Position numbers and translations under genes: made by a program
Shown here: positions 44,314 to 51,105 of the stretch, in pieces
How the letters are laid out: each line of letters begins with the position of its first letter
Numbering within the stretch: the stretch's first letter is position 1
Assembly: GCA_020637055.1 (NCBI GenBank)
Contig: JACJWR010000001.1
Location: 558,001-622,000, forward strand
Reading direction: 5' to 3'
Source: Actinomycetota bacterium
GTDB taxonomy: Bacteria; Actinomycetota; Actinomycetes; S36-B12; UBA10799
DNA: 64,000 bases
Notes under the pieces: generated by a model
The model's input: the letters and a program-made list of their open reading frames with translations, nothing else
Told to the model about the DNA's origin: nothing
The model's database searches: none

Positions 44314-46079
44314 CAGAGTCCGACGGCCCCTCTCGACTCGGTCGGGCTACTTTGGCCGCGCCCGACGAGCGGTTGGCCCACCGGGCGGCCTTCCAGCGGG
44401 TGCTGATGAATCTGGCGGTTGGCTTCGTCAACGCCCCGCTGGAGGTGCTGGATCAGGCGATCGACGACGCCCTGGCGCAGGTGGGCGAGTTCTCCGGGTC
44501 GGATCGGGCATACCTGTTCTCCTGCAACTTCGAGGACCCCGCCACGAGCAACACCAACGAATGGTGCGGCCCGGGGATCGACCCCATGATCGACGAACTG
44601 CAGCAGGTGCCGCTGGAAGGCTTGGACGACTGGCTCGGGGCCCATCGGGCGCATCGGGTGATGCATGTGCCATCGGTGCTCGACCTCGAGCCGGGCAGCA
44701 CGTTGCGCGAGATTCTGGAGCCGCAGGGCATCCTCACGCTGATCACCGTCCCGCTCTGGCACGACGGCCAGGCGCTCGGCTTCGTCGGATTCGATGCGGT
44801 GACCCACCGCAAGGATTGGACCGACGACGAGTTGACCCTGCTGGAGGTGCTCGCCGAACTGTTCACCAACGCCTGGATGCGTCGCGATCGGGAGAGCGAG
44901 TTGATCCGCGCCCGGCGGGCGGCGGAGGCGGCGAATCTGGCCAAGAGCCGCTTCCTGGCGACCATGAGCCACGAACTGCGCACGCCCATGAACGGGGTAC
45001 TCGGGATGTCCGAGTTGCTGCTCGCCAGCGACCTCGATCCGCATCAGCGCAACTTCGCCGAGGCGGTGCACCGCAGCGGTGACCAGTTGATGCACCTGCT
45101 CAACGACGTGCTCGATGTGGCCAAGGTCGAATCGGGCCGGATGGAGTTGGAGAGCGCGCCGTTCTCACCGGCCGACCTCACCGCCGAGATCGTCGAACTC
45201 GCCACCCCCGGCGCGCACGCGAAGCACTTGCGGATCGAGGCCGCCAGCGGATCCGATGTGCCCGGACTGGTGGTCGGCGATCAGGGGAGGATCCGGCAGA
45301 TCCTCTCCAATCTCTTGGGCAACGCGATCAAATTCACCGAGGTCGGCGACGTCAAGGTGGACCTCGAGGTGGTCGAGCGCCAGCGCGACGAGGTGAAACT
45401 GCGTTGGCGGGTATCGGACACCGGCCCCGGAATCGACCCGGATCTGCTGCCGCGGATCTTCGAGCCGTTCGCACAGGCGGACACCTCGATCGCCCGTCGC
45501 TACGGCGGCACCGGACTCGGGCTGACGATCGTCCGGGAGTTGGTCGACCTGATGGACGGTGAACTCGACGTCGACAGTCGCCCCGGCGCGGGTAGCACCT
45601 TCGCCGTCTCGCTGGACTTCCGCTGCGTGCGGGCATCCGCAGCAGTGGGCCTGACACCCGCCAAGGTCGAGCAGGTCGACCCGGGTGCCACCGACCCACA
45701 GGACTTGTCCGGCCGCGTGGTGCTGGTGGCCGAGGACAACACGGTCAACCGGATGCTGGCCGCGGCGCACTTGAAGGCTTTGGGATGCGAGGTGGTGCTG
45801 GCCGAGGATGGTGAGCAGGCGCTCGCCGAGGTGCAGGCGACATCCGTGGATGCGGTGCTGATGGACTGCAGGATGCCGAACATGGACGGCTTCGAAGCCA
45901 CCCGGGCGATTCGGGGTTTGGCGTCGGAGCGTGCCCGGGTGCCGATCATCGCGCTCACCGCGAACGTGATGGACGACGACCGTACCCAATGCTTGGCAGC
46001 CGGGATGGACGATTTCCTTCCCAAGCCCTACACCAGGGATCAACTCCGTGCCGCGCTGTTGGCGGCGTTGGCCCGCTGA
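44310..46079 (+). CDS. Hybrid sensor histidine kinase with GAF and receiver domains
   Basis: A 589-residue soluble protein: a GAF domain (about 25-190) with typical FWxxDG-like and LTLLEVLAELFTNAW segments, a HisKA with TMSHELRTPMNG, an HATPase with ILSNLLGNAIKFTEVGD and GGTGLGLTIVREL, and a C-terminal receiver with the acidic VAEDNTVNR and phosphoacceptor Asp in DAVLMDCRMPNMDG. No transmembrane segment is seen, so the signal is likely intracellular. It has no phosphotransfer domain. Its GTG overlaps the OYE gene's TGA, which ties it to redox metabolism, with an unknown output. Confidence 0.9.
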   Translation: MTESDGPSRLGRATLAAPDERLAHRAAFQRVLMNLAVGFVNAPLEVLDQAIDDALAQVGEFSGSDRAYLFSCNFEDPATSNTNEWCGPGIDPMIDELQQVPLEGLDDWLGAHRAHRVMHVPSVLDLEPGSTLREILEPQGILTLITVPLWHDGQALGFVGFDAVTHRKDWTDDELTLLEVLAELFTNAWMRRDRESELIRARRAAEAANLAKSRFLATMSHELRTPMNGVLGMSELLLASDLDPHQRNFAEAVHRSGDQLMHLLNDVLDVAKVESGRMELESAPFSPADLTAEIVELATPGAHAKHLRIEAASGSDVPGLVVGDQGRIRQILSNLLGNAIKFTEVGDVKVDLEVVERQRDEVKLRWRVSDTGPGIDPDLLPRIFEPFAQADTSIARRYGGTGLGLTIVRELVDLMDGELDVDSRPGAGSTFAVSLDFRCVRASAAVGLTPAKVEQVDPGATDPQDLSGRVVLVAEDNTVNRMLAAAHLKALGCEVVLAEDGEQALAEVQATSVDAVLMDCRMPNMDGFEATRAIRGLASERARVPIIALTANVMDDDRTQCLAAGMDDFLPKPYTRDQLRAALLAALAR

Positions 46080-46118
46080 CCCGCTAACGACTTCCACCAA
46101 CTCCAGTTTCCGGCGCGA

Positions 46119-46154
46119 CCGCTGTTTCCGTGCTTGGAATGACCTGCCGCCTCG
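46119..46154. repeat. Imperfect direct repeat, copy A (partner at 47138-47170)
   Basis: CCGCT.TTT..GTGC.TGGAATGACCT.CCG.CTCG is shared between 46119-46154 and 47138-47170 in the same orientation, including an identical TGGAATGACCT. The copies flank the second toxin-antitoxin pair and the tRNA-Thr fragment. Copy B is just inside the putative element. This may be an old duplication of an element end. Confidence 0.4.
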
Positions 46155-46252
46155 CCGACGAGCACGGCGTTTCCTCGCTGCCCTGTGATGGTAAGCGGCT
46201 CGGACTCGTTGTTCACCTGGTCGACCGGCTGGCTCCTCATCAGGAGGATTTC

Positions 46253-46681
46253 TCAGGCCTGGTTGGGCCCATTGAATTCCGACAACGGGTCCAGAGCGCT
46301 CACTCCCGGCAGGTCGGCGAAGCGGGCGCGGGCATCGAGGGACACCACAGTTCGGGCGTGCTCGGCGGCGTGGGCAGCGATGATGATGTCGTGCGCCCCA
46401 CGCGGGGCACCGGACCGGCGCACATGGGCCAGGAGCCGGGCATGTTCGATTGCAGTGCGCTCGGAGTAATCGAGCACCGTGACCACATCGAGGATCACCG
46501 CCAGGATGCGTGCCCGCTCGGCGGCCTGGGTGGCGGTTCGGGCAAGCTCGATGCCGGCGCGGAACTCGGCCACTGTGATCGCGGCGATGGCCAGATCGTC
46601 GTCATCCAGGGCGGTGGTGTCGAAGTTGGCGCGTTCGTAGGCGATGAGGGCGTTGGTGTCGAGGATTAGTTGTCGGGCCAT
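46253..46681 (-). CDS. PIN-domain ribonuclease toxin (second TA pair)
   Basis: The 142-residue PIN protein starts QLILDTNALIAYERANFDTT with the first catalytic Asp, has a central RGAHDIIIAAHAAEHAR with Asp, and VVSLDARARFADLPG at the C-terminus. The ATG overlaps the end of the upstream antitoxin gene by 16 bases. It is the toxin of a Phd/PIN pair and is distinct in sequence from the VapC at 11 kb. Confidence 0.85.
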   Translation of the reverse strand: MARQLILDTNALIAYERANFDTTALDDDDLAIAAITVAEFRAGIELARTATQAAERARILAVILDVVTVLDYSERTAIEHARLLAHVRRSGAPRGAHDIIIAAHAAEHARTVVSLDARARFADLPGVSALDPLSEFNGPNQA

Positions 46682-46923
46682 GATCCGTTGGCGCGCGGGT
46701 CGAGGAGTTCGATGGCGTCGGCGATGTCGGTCTCGATCTCGGCGTCCAGGGTGGGGCTGTCGGCCAGAGCTGCGCGCAGTGCTCGTCCTGTGGCCGGCGT
46801 AATGGGTCGCAGTTCCGCCACTGGATGTCCATCTCGAGTGATGCGAATCGTCTCCCCGCGCTCGACACGGTCAAGCACTTCAGAGAACCCCCGTGAGGCA
46901 TGAGTGGCGGTCACGATTTTCAC
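46666..46923 (-). CDS. Phd/YefM-family antitoxin
   Basis: An 85-residue protein with the Phd/YefM N-terminus (VTATHASRGFSEVLDRVERGE, then IRITRDGHPVAELRPI) and an acidic C-terminal tail (EIETDIADAIELLD). It precedes and overlaps the PIN gene. By family knowledge it binds the operon promoter and blocks the toxin. Confidence 0.85.
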   Translation of the reverse strand: MKIVTATHASRGFSEVLDRVERGETIRITRDGHPVAELRPITPATGRALRAALADSPTLDAEIETDIADAIELLDPRANGSWPDN

Positions 46924-47077
46924 GTAGTCAGATTATCAGAGTTCGACTGGCGGGGGTGCTGATCTTTGTCAGGACGGGCTCGGCGGTGGGTGCATGTGAA
47001 AGGAATCCGAGCGGCCTTTGCGGTGTGCACCTTCGCTGCTGAGAGCCCGAACTCGGCAGCCCGGATGGGCTGGTTCG

Positions 47078-47126
47078 TGGAGCCGCGTGTCGGAATCGAA
47101 CCGACGACCGTCCGCTTACAAGGCGG
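47078..47126 (-). tRNA. 3' half of tRNA-Thr(TGT), remnant of an integration site
   Basis: On the minus strand this reads the anticodon arm CCGC-CTTGTAA-GCGG (anticodon TGT), a 5-nt variable loop, a perfect T-arm GTCGG-TTCGATT-CCGAC, then the acceptor 3' strand ACGCGGC, a T discriminator and an encoded CCA. The sequence that should supply the 5' acceptor and D-arm (to the right) does not match, so the gene is a 3' half. A tyrosine integrase gene begins 360 bp away on that side. This is the usual product of element insertion at a tRNA, with the intact tRNA expected at the opposite end of the element. Confidence 0.8.
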
Positions 47127-47137
47127 GTGCGCAGTTG

Positions 47138-47170
47138 CCGCTTTTGTGCGTGGAATGACCTTCCGTCTCG
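47138..47170. repeat. Imperfect direct repeat, copy B (partner at 46119-46154)
   Basis: The second copy of the repeat, 12 bp inside the element from the tRNA-Thr fragment. It shares TGGAATGACCT and flanking bases with copy A. Confidence 0.4.
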
Positions 47171-47174
47171 GTGC

Positions 47175-47193
47175 TTGCTACAGATTTGCTACA
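47175..47193. repeat. Two TTGCTACA repeats at the element end, candidate integrase arm sites
   Basis: TTGCTACA occurs at 47175-47182 and again at 47186-47193, in direct orientation with an 11-bp period, between the tRNA fragment and the excisionase start. Short spaced direct repeats near an attachment core are typical integrase or excisionase binding sites. No test of binding is available from sequence. Confidence 0.4.
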
Positions 47194-47243
47194 CGAATCG
47201 CCGGGAGGTGGTTCAGCGAGGGTCGCGACGGCACCGTCCCGGC

Positions 47244-47501
47244 ATGGCTGAGATGAAATCGCGAGCGCAGCTCGCAGCTGAGTGGGGAGTGTCGCTCTCC
47301 ACTGTGAAGCGGCTGACCGCTCGGGCCGACTTCCCGACGGCGGTTCGGCTGGGCGGGTCGGTCCGCTGGGTGGCCGACGAGGTGGACAAGTGGGCCGAAG
47401 CCCAGCGCGGTGGCCGCCCCTCGCGCTACGTCACGCAGTACCGAGTTGCGCGCGATGCGCCGCCGGTCATCCTCGTCCCGGCTGGTGGTCGCGTTGCCTG
47501 A
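47244..47501 (+). CDS. AlpA/excisionase-like helix-turn-helix protein
   Basis: The predicted 85-residue protein has a helix-turn-helix of the AlpA/MerR-like excisionase type, SRAQLAAEWGVSLSTVKRL followed by the wing FPTAVRLGGSVRWVADEVDKW. It precedes the integrase gene with overlap, the standard xis-int order. The ATG of MAEMKSRAQ is used; a second ATG is three codons inside. It probably directs excision or regulates int. Confidence 0.72.
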   Translation: MAEMKSRAQLAAEWGVSLSTVKRLTARADFPTAVRLGGSVRWVADEVDKWAEAQRGGRPSRYVTQYRVARDAPPVILVPAGGRVA

Positions 47502-48681
47502 GGATATCCTTGACCAGTCAATGGACGTGGCCGGCTACCCGATACGGATCCACCCACCGACCGCCTCGCGGCCGTACCACCAGATCGTGTATCGGGTGGA
47601 CGGGGAACGCAGGGTCACCTCGGGGGGTCGCACCATCAAGACGGCCATGGACAAGGCAGCCACCATCGCTGCCCGCCTGGCGGCGGATGCCGACCAAGCC
47701 CGGCATACCGTCTCGGAGTTTCTTGATGCGTGGGAGGATCCGGACCGGCCGCGGCCGTCGCCGTGGTCGCCCAAGCACGCCGCTGGGGTCCGCTGGGTCC
47801 TCGCCAAGCGGGTGCGACCGGCAATTGGACACTTGACCTGTCAGGAGTTGCGGCGCCGAGACATCCAGCGCGTGGTTGATTCGGCGCCCACGCCAGGCGA
47901 GGGTGCGCGGGTGCGGCGAGTCTTGGGCACGGCGTTGCGGTGGGGGCACCGCCACGGCTACCTCGTTACGGCTCCGGATCGTCTCATCGGCGACGTCCAC
48001 TGGTCCGGGCAGCGCGAGGTTCTGGCGCACGAGCAGGGCACGGACCCCTTGTGGGTGCCGCCGGACGAGATCCCCTCACATAATGACGTGGCCGAGTTGT
48101 ACAAGGCGATGGCCGGGTTGTGTCGGAAGGGGGAGCCGACACCGCTGGCGGTGCTAGTGGCCGCCTATTCGGGTGTGCGCTTGGGGGAGTTGCGGGCGCT
48201 GCGCGGAAGTGACGTCGATACTCGTCGGCGGTTGATTCGGGTCACGCGTCAGGTGACCGAAGTGGACGGGGTGCCGACCCCAGGATCCCCAAAGGGCAGG
48301 AAGGTGCGGACGACCGTCTACCCGCCAACGACGCCGGGGGGAATCAAGTTGTCCGCGCTGATTGTGCGCCGAGCTCGAGCGGCAGGTAGTGGGCTGATGT
48401 TTCCGGCTCCACGAGGGGGATTCTGGAGCGCCACCAACTTCTACAGCCGTCGCTTCCACCCGGCCGCAGATGCTGCCGGGTGGCCGCGGGCTGAGAGCGG
48501 CAGGCTGCTGTGGACCTGGCACGACCTGCGCCATGTGTTCGCCTCCCACTACCTGTGGGACCTTGGCGCCACACCTGCGGACGTATCCACCGCAGCAGGG
48601 CACTCCACCGTGGACATCACGCTGCGCATCTACGGCACCCGTCAGGCGGGGGCACTAGACAGGCTGGGTGCGTTGGGCTGA
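47485..48681 (+). CDS. int: Tyrosine recombinase/site-specific integrase
   Basis: A 398-residue tyrosine recombinase for integration at a tRNA. The C-terminal catalytic domain has the first Arg in YSGVRLGELRALRG, the His-xx-Arg in WHDLRHVFASHYL, the conserved GHSTVDITLRIYG with the catalytic Tyr, and a Lys in the beta-hairpin region KGRKVRTTV. The N-terminal part has an SAM-like core-binding domain. The start is uncertain: GTG at 47485 (inside the excisionase end) or ATG at 47521. Its ends flank the tRNA-Thr fragment and a tRNA-like sequence. Confidence 0.88.
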   Translation: MVALPEDILDQSMDVAGYPIRIHPPTASRPYHQIVYRVDGERRVTSGGRTIKTAMDKAATIAARLAADADQARHTVSEFLDAWEDPDRPRPSPWSPKHAAGVRWVLAKRVRPAIGHLTCQELRRRDIQRVVDSAPTPGEGARVRRVLGTALRWGHRHGYLVTAPDRLIGDVHWSGQREVLAHEQGTDPLWVPPDEIPSHNDVAELYKAMAGLCRKGEPTPLAVLVAAYSGVRLGELRALRGSDVDTRRRLIRVTRQVTEVDGVPTPGSPKGRKVRTTVYPPTTPGGIKLSALIVRRARAAGSGLMFPAPRGGFWSATNFYSRRFHPAADAAGWPRAESGRLLWTWHDLRHVFASHYLWDLGATPADVSTAAGHSTVDITLRIYGTRQAGALDRLGALG

Positions 48682-48740
48682 CGGTGGGTCGGGGCTTGCC
48701 CGCACACGGGCGGTTGTGGTCGAATCGGGCGTTGGGGTCG

Positions 48741-48803
48741 GTGGCGGACTGCAAATCCGTCGGCTTCGCCTTCGAAGATTCGAATCCTTCACCCGCCACA
48801 CCA
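48741..48803 (+). ncRNA. tRNA-like sequence with GCA anticodon arm and long variable arm
   Basis: 60 bp after the integrase stop lies an anticodon arm CGGA-CTGCAAA-TCCG (GCA, cysteine), then a short variable-arm hairpin GGC-TTC-GCC, a T-arm GAAGA-TTCGAAT-CCTTC whose closing pair (A-C) is broken, then ACCCGCC and, one helix turn on, CACACCA. No convincing D-arm or 5' acceptor is present, although GTGGCGG (48741) pairs with CCGCCAC (48793-48799). It could be a pseudo-tRNA, a displaced attachment sequence, or an unusual tRNA. Normal tRNA-Cys has no long variable arm. Confidence 0.42.
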
Positions 48804-48859
48804 GACGAAAGCCCAGGTCAGAGGCATGTTCCCCGGGCTGTGGGCCTTCTTCTGGTTGG

Positions 48860-49252
48860 ATGCCGGAACGGTTGCTGGATGCTGCAGGAATGCCCGTCAT
48901 TGCAGAGCAGGCCAGGCGCCGGCCAAGATACTTTGGGGTTCCGCTCGCGGAGCCTGTCGCGGAGTTCACCCCTCCACGGGGAACGTGGACGGGCATCACA
49001 GCCCAAACTCTGCCGTGGGATGAACTGGTGTACTTGTCGAGCGGGCACCCGGTCCCATTGCGGCAGATCTTCCTGTTGAATCAGCCGTGCGGTCGTGGGG
49101 CGACGGGATGCAGGTGGTTGTGGGGTGGTCCAGGACGTGGCCGGTGGGCTCGTCAGGATGGGGAGGTCGGGCTGTTGCGGGTCCACAAGGAAGGCGAGCG
49201 AGCGGCCGGGATGAGGCGGCGTGAGTTGTACTCGGTCGACGGTTGTCTCTGA
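48860..49252 (+). CDS. Hypothetical protein in the integrase region
   Basis: A possible 130-residue gene starting MPERLLDAAGMPVIAEQ with segments such as PRYFGVPLAEPVAEFTPPRG and DELVYLSSGHPVPLRQIF that look protein-like. No ribosome-binding site or family is recognised. The C-terminal part is Gly/Arg/Trp-rich, which is less convincing. It could be a truncated gene of the mobile element. Low confidence. Confidence 0.3.
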   Translation: MPERLLDAAGMPVIAEQARRRPRYFGVPLAEPVAEFTPPRGTWTGITAQTLPWDELVYLSSGHPVPLRQIFLLNQPCGRGATGCRWLWGGPGRGRWARQDGEVGLLRVHKEGERAAGMRRRELYSVDGCL

Positions 49253-49560
49253 TCTACTGATTTCAGGCTGTTTTGGCAGGGTTTTCCCACCGGGTTGGTG
49301 GCCGGTTTCCTGCCGTTTCGTCGCTAGGAATCCTGCCACTGCTTCTTGACAACTCAACAGTGTTCGTGTGCGGCTGACGCACAAGATTTCGGTTCGACAG
49401 CAACGGCGGTGCCAGCCCCGTGTTTCGTGGCCATGGGCACCGTCACCGACTAGATAGGTTCCTCTCCGGCGCCCCCAAACTTCCACCTTCGCGGGCGCCG
49501 GAAGGAACCGGAAAGAAGATGACAGTGCCCATGTCCACCATCGAAAATATCAGGGGGGTT
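49253..49560. other. Gene-poor interval before the IS3 element
   Basis: I see no gene that I can support in this interval. It holds a stretch CTTGACAACTCAACAGTG (49344-49361) that resembles a box in actinobacterial 16S rRNA leaders, a strong hairpin (49457-49509), and an ATG at 49519 with GAAAGAAG in front whose reading frame is cut after about 14 codons by the IS insertion. Confidence 0.5.
49457..49509. repeat. Long inverted repeat/hairpin
   Basis: GGTTCC-tct-CCGGCGCCC (49457-49474) faces GGGCGCCGG-aa-GGAACC (49493-49509): 15 paired bases in two perfect blocks with a small internal bulge and an 18-nt loop. There is no U-run on either side. It could be a terminator, an operator or an element end. 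The candidate ATG at 49519 is 10 bp away. Confidence 0.5.
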
Positions 49561-49593
49561 TGCTGTTGGTTTGGTTGATACCGGTTGTGCCGG

Positions 49594-50476
49594 TCAGGCG
49601 GCGGCCTGTCGGCTGGTTTGGGTGAAGGCTAGCTCGTATTCGACGGGGGTGAGTTTTCCCAGGCGGCGTTGGCGTCGTCGGCGGTTGTAGGTGTGTTCGA
49701 TCCAGTGCACGATCGCGTAGTGCAGCTCGTCGCGGGAGGTCCACTGGCGGCGGGAGTTGAGCACGTTGCGTTGTAGCAGCGCCCAGAAGCTCTCCATGGC
49801 GGCGTTGTCCCCGGCCGAGGCCACTCGGCCCATCGAGCCCTGCAGCCCGGCGGCTTTGAGCACGGCTTGGAAGGACCGGGCTCGGAACTGGGCGCCGCGG
49901 TCGGCGTGGACGATGACCACCCCGTCGGGACGACGGCGGGCGATCGCCGCGCGCAGCGCCGCGACGGACAGGTCGGCGGTCATTCGGTCGGCGACGGCGT
50001 AGCCGACGATCCGGTTGCCAGTTCTGGTCCTTGACCGCGCAGCAGTACACCTTGCCCTCGCCGACGGTGGGGTGTTCGGTGATGTCGGTGACCCACTTAC
50101 GGTTGGGTGCGTCGGCGGTGAAATCACGGCGCAGGTGGTCGTCGTGCACCGCCGGGCCCGGCCGCTTGCTCGTGCGGCCTTTGCGTACGGTGGCTGACCA
50201 CAGTTTCTGCTGGGAGCACAGCCGCCACACGCGGCGTTCCCCGACGACGATGCCGGCGCGTTCGAGTTCATCGGCCAGCAGCCGGTAGCCGAACGCCGGA
50301 TCGGCGGCGTGGGCGTCGATCAAGGCGTTGATCGTGTGCGCGTCGTGCCAGTCCCGGTCGGTGACCGGCTGGGCGCGCCAGGCGTAGTAGGCCTGGGTGG
50401 AGAAGCCGAGCACCCCGCAGGTCAACCGGACAGGGAACCCCTGTGCGGCCAGGTCACGGACCAGCGGGAACATCAT
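49594..50476 (-). pseudogene. IS3-family transposase OrfB with a one-base frameshift
   Basis: The DDE integrase domain is present in two frames: the upstream part (from MFPLVRDLAAQGF to KVYCCAVKD) contains VTDITEHPT with the first Asp, and the downstream part (NRIVGYAVADRM to the end) has HADRGAQF with the second Asp and NAAMESFWA with the Glu. The break is near 50020, where removing one C restores the frame to D-Q-N-W-N-R-I-V-G-Y. It overlaps orfA's stop (AAAATGATG). Unless the extra base is a sequencing error, the element cannot transpose by itself. Confidence 0.82.
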
Positions 50477-50757
50477 TTTGGGAGGGTGGAGGCCGCGAAG
50501 TAGGCCGCTGCGCGGCGCAGGATCTCGTTCTCCATCTCCAGGCGGCGTTTCTCCCGCCGCAAGGTCACCAATTCGGCGCGTTCGCTGCTGGTCTGCCCGT
50601 CGCGCACACCGTCGTCGACATCGGCTTGGCGCATCCAGCGGCGCACCGTCTCCTCGGCGACACCGAAATCGGTGGCCACCTCATGCACGCTCAGATCACC
50701 GCGGCGGGCCACCATCACCACATCGCGTTTGAACTCCTCAGGGTACTTCTTCGGCAT
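50473..50757 (-). CDS. IS3-family transposase OrfA
   Basis: The 94-residue protein has the classic OrfA helix-turn-helix (KYPEEFKRDVVMVAR ... VATDFGVAEETVRRWMRQ) and a C-terminal leucine-zipper region (LVTLRREKRRLEMENEILRRA). Its end reads CCCAAAATGATG, so orfB may be made by coupling at ATGATG or by -1 frameshifting on AAAA. Normal length for this family. Confidence 0.88.
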   Translation of the reverse strand: MPKKYPEEFKRDVVMVARRGDLSVHEVATDFGVAEETVRRWMRQADVDDGVRDGQTSSERAELVTLRREKRRLEMENEILRRAAAYFAASTLPK

Positions 50758-50817
50758 AACGGCATCCTCTCAGCAGGACCACGTCCCGCAATAGAGGTAT
50801 CAACCAGACACGCAGCA

Positions 50818-50910
50818 ATTCCCGACCTGCGCGATCGGTCTGCCCGACTCCAACACAATCCGAACCGCGCCCTCGCGGAACTCCGAATCGAACCTTCTTC
50901 TGCTTGACAC
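50818..50910 (-). pseudogene. Truncated N-terminus of a second transposase OrfA
   Basis: From a GTG at 50910 with GGGAGGCG before it, the minus strand encodes VSSRRRFDSEFREGAVRIVL followed by ESGRPIAQVG, the start of IS3-type OrfA proteins (RRxFDxEFREGAVRIV..TGxPIAQVA). It runs straight into the right end of the IS3 element, which has inserted into or next to it. The rest of this gene is not found on the other side. It is an IS-in-IS relic. Confidence 0.7.
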
Positions 50911-51105
50911 CAGCGCCTCCCTTTCCAGGCTGGCGTCTACACGCTACGAGGGGAAGGCCACTGTGCCGGAACCAGTCGGCTGGCGCGTATCCAGACGGAT
51001 CGATTCGGACAGGGGTTTCGAGACGCGTGGCGGGGGGAGTCCGGGGGTGGTCGGGGGTCGTCCCGGAATCGGACGATTGGGGGATTATCTGAAGGTGGGT
51101 GGGTG

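Larger units (their letters stand above)
49561..50817 (-). mobile_element. IS3-family insertion sequence (about 1.26 kb)
   Basis: Terminal inverted repeats share TGCTG at the tips and TGGTTGATACC inside: left end 49561-49582, right end 50796-50817 on the opposite strand. Between them lie minus-strand orfA and orfB of an IS3-family transposase. No clear target duplication is visible at the two flanks, so the ends may be shifted by a base or two, or one side has been lost. The element abuts the cut-off N-terminus of another transposase gene on its right. Confidence 0.85.

Noticed and set aside
47410..47484. Integrase start farther upstream at 47410
   Set aside because: That stretch is the excisionase gene in another frame; integrase similarity starts later, so a start at 47485 or 47521 is preferred.
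48818..49486. 222-codon open frame on the minus strand in the integrase-IS interval
   Set aside because: Its composition (Arg, Pro, Thr, Cys, Gln) is unlike the real proteins here, and it is antisense to a somewhat more protein-like frame. No domain seen.
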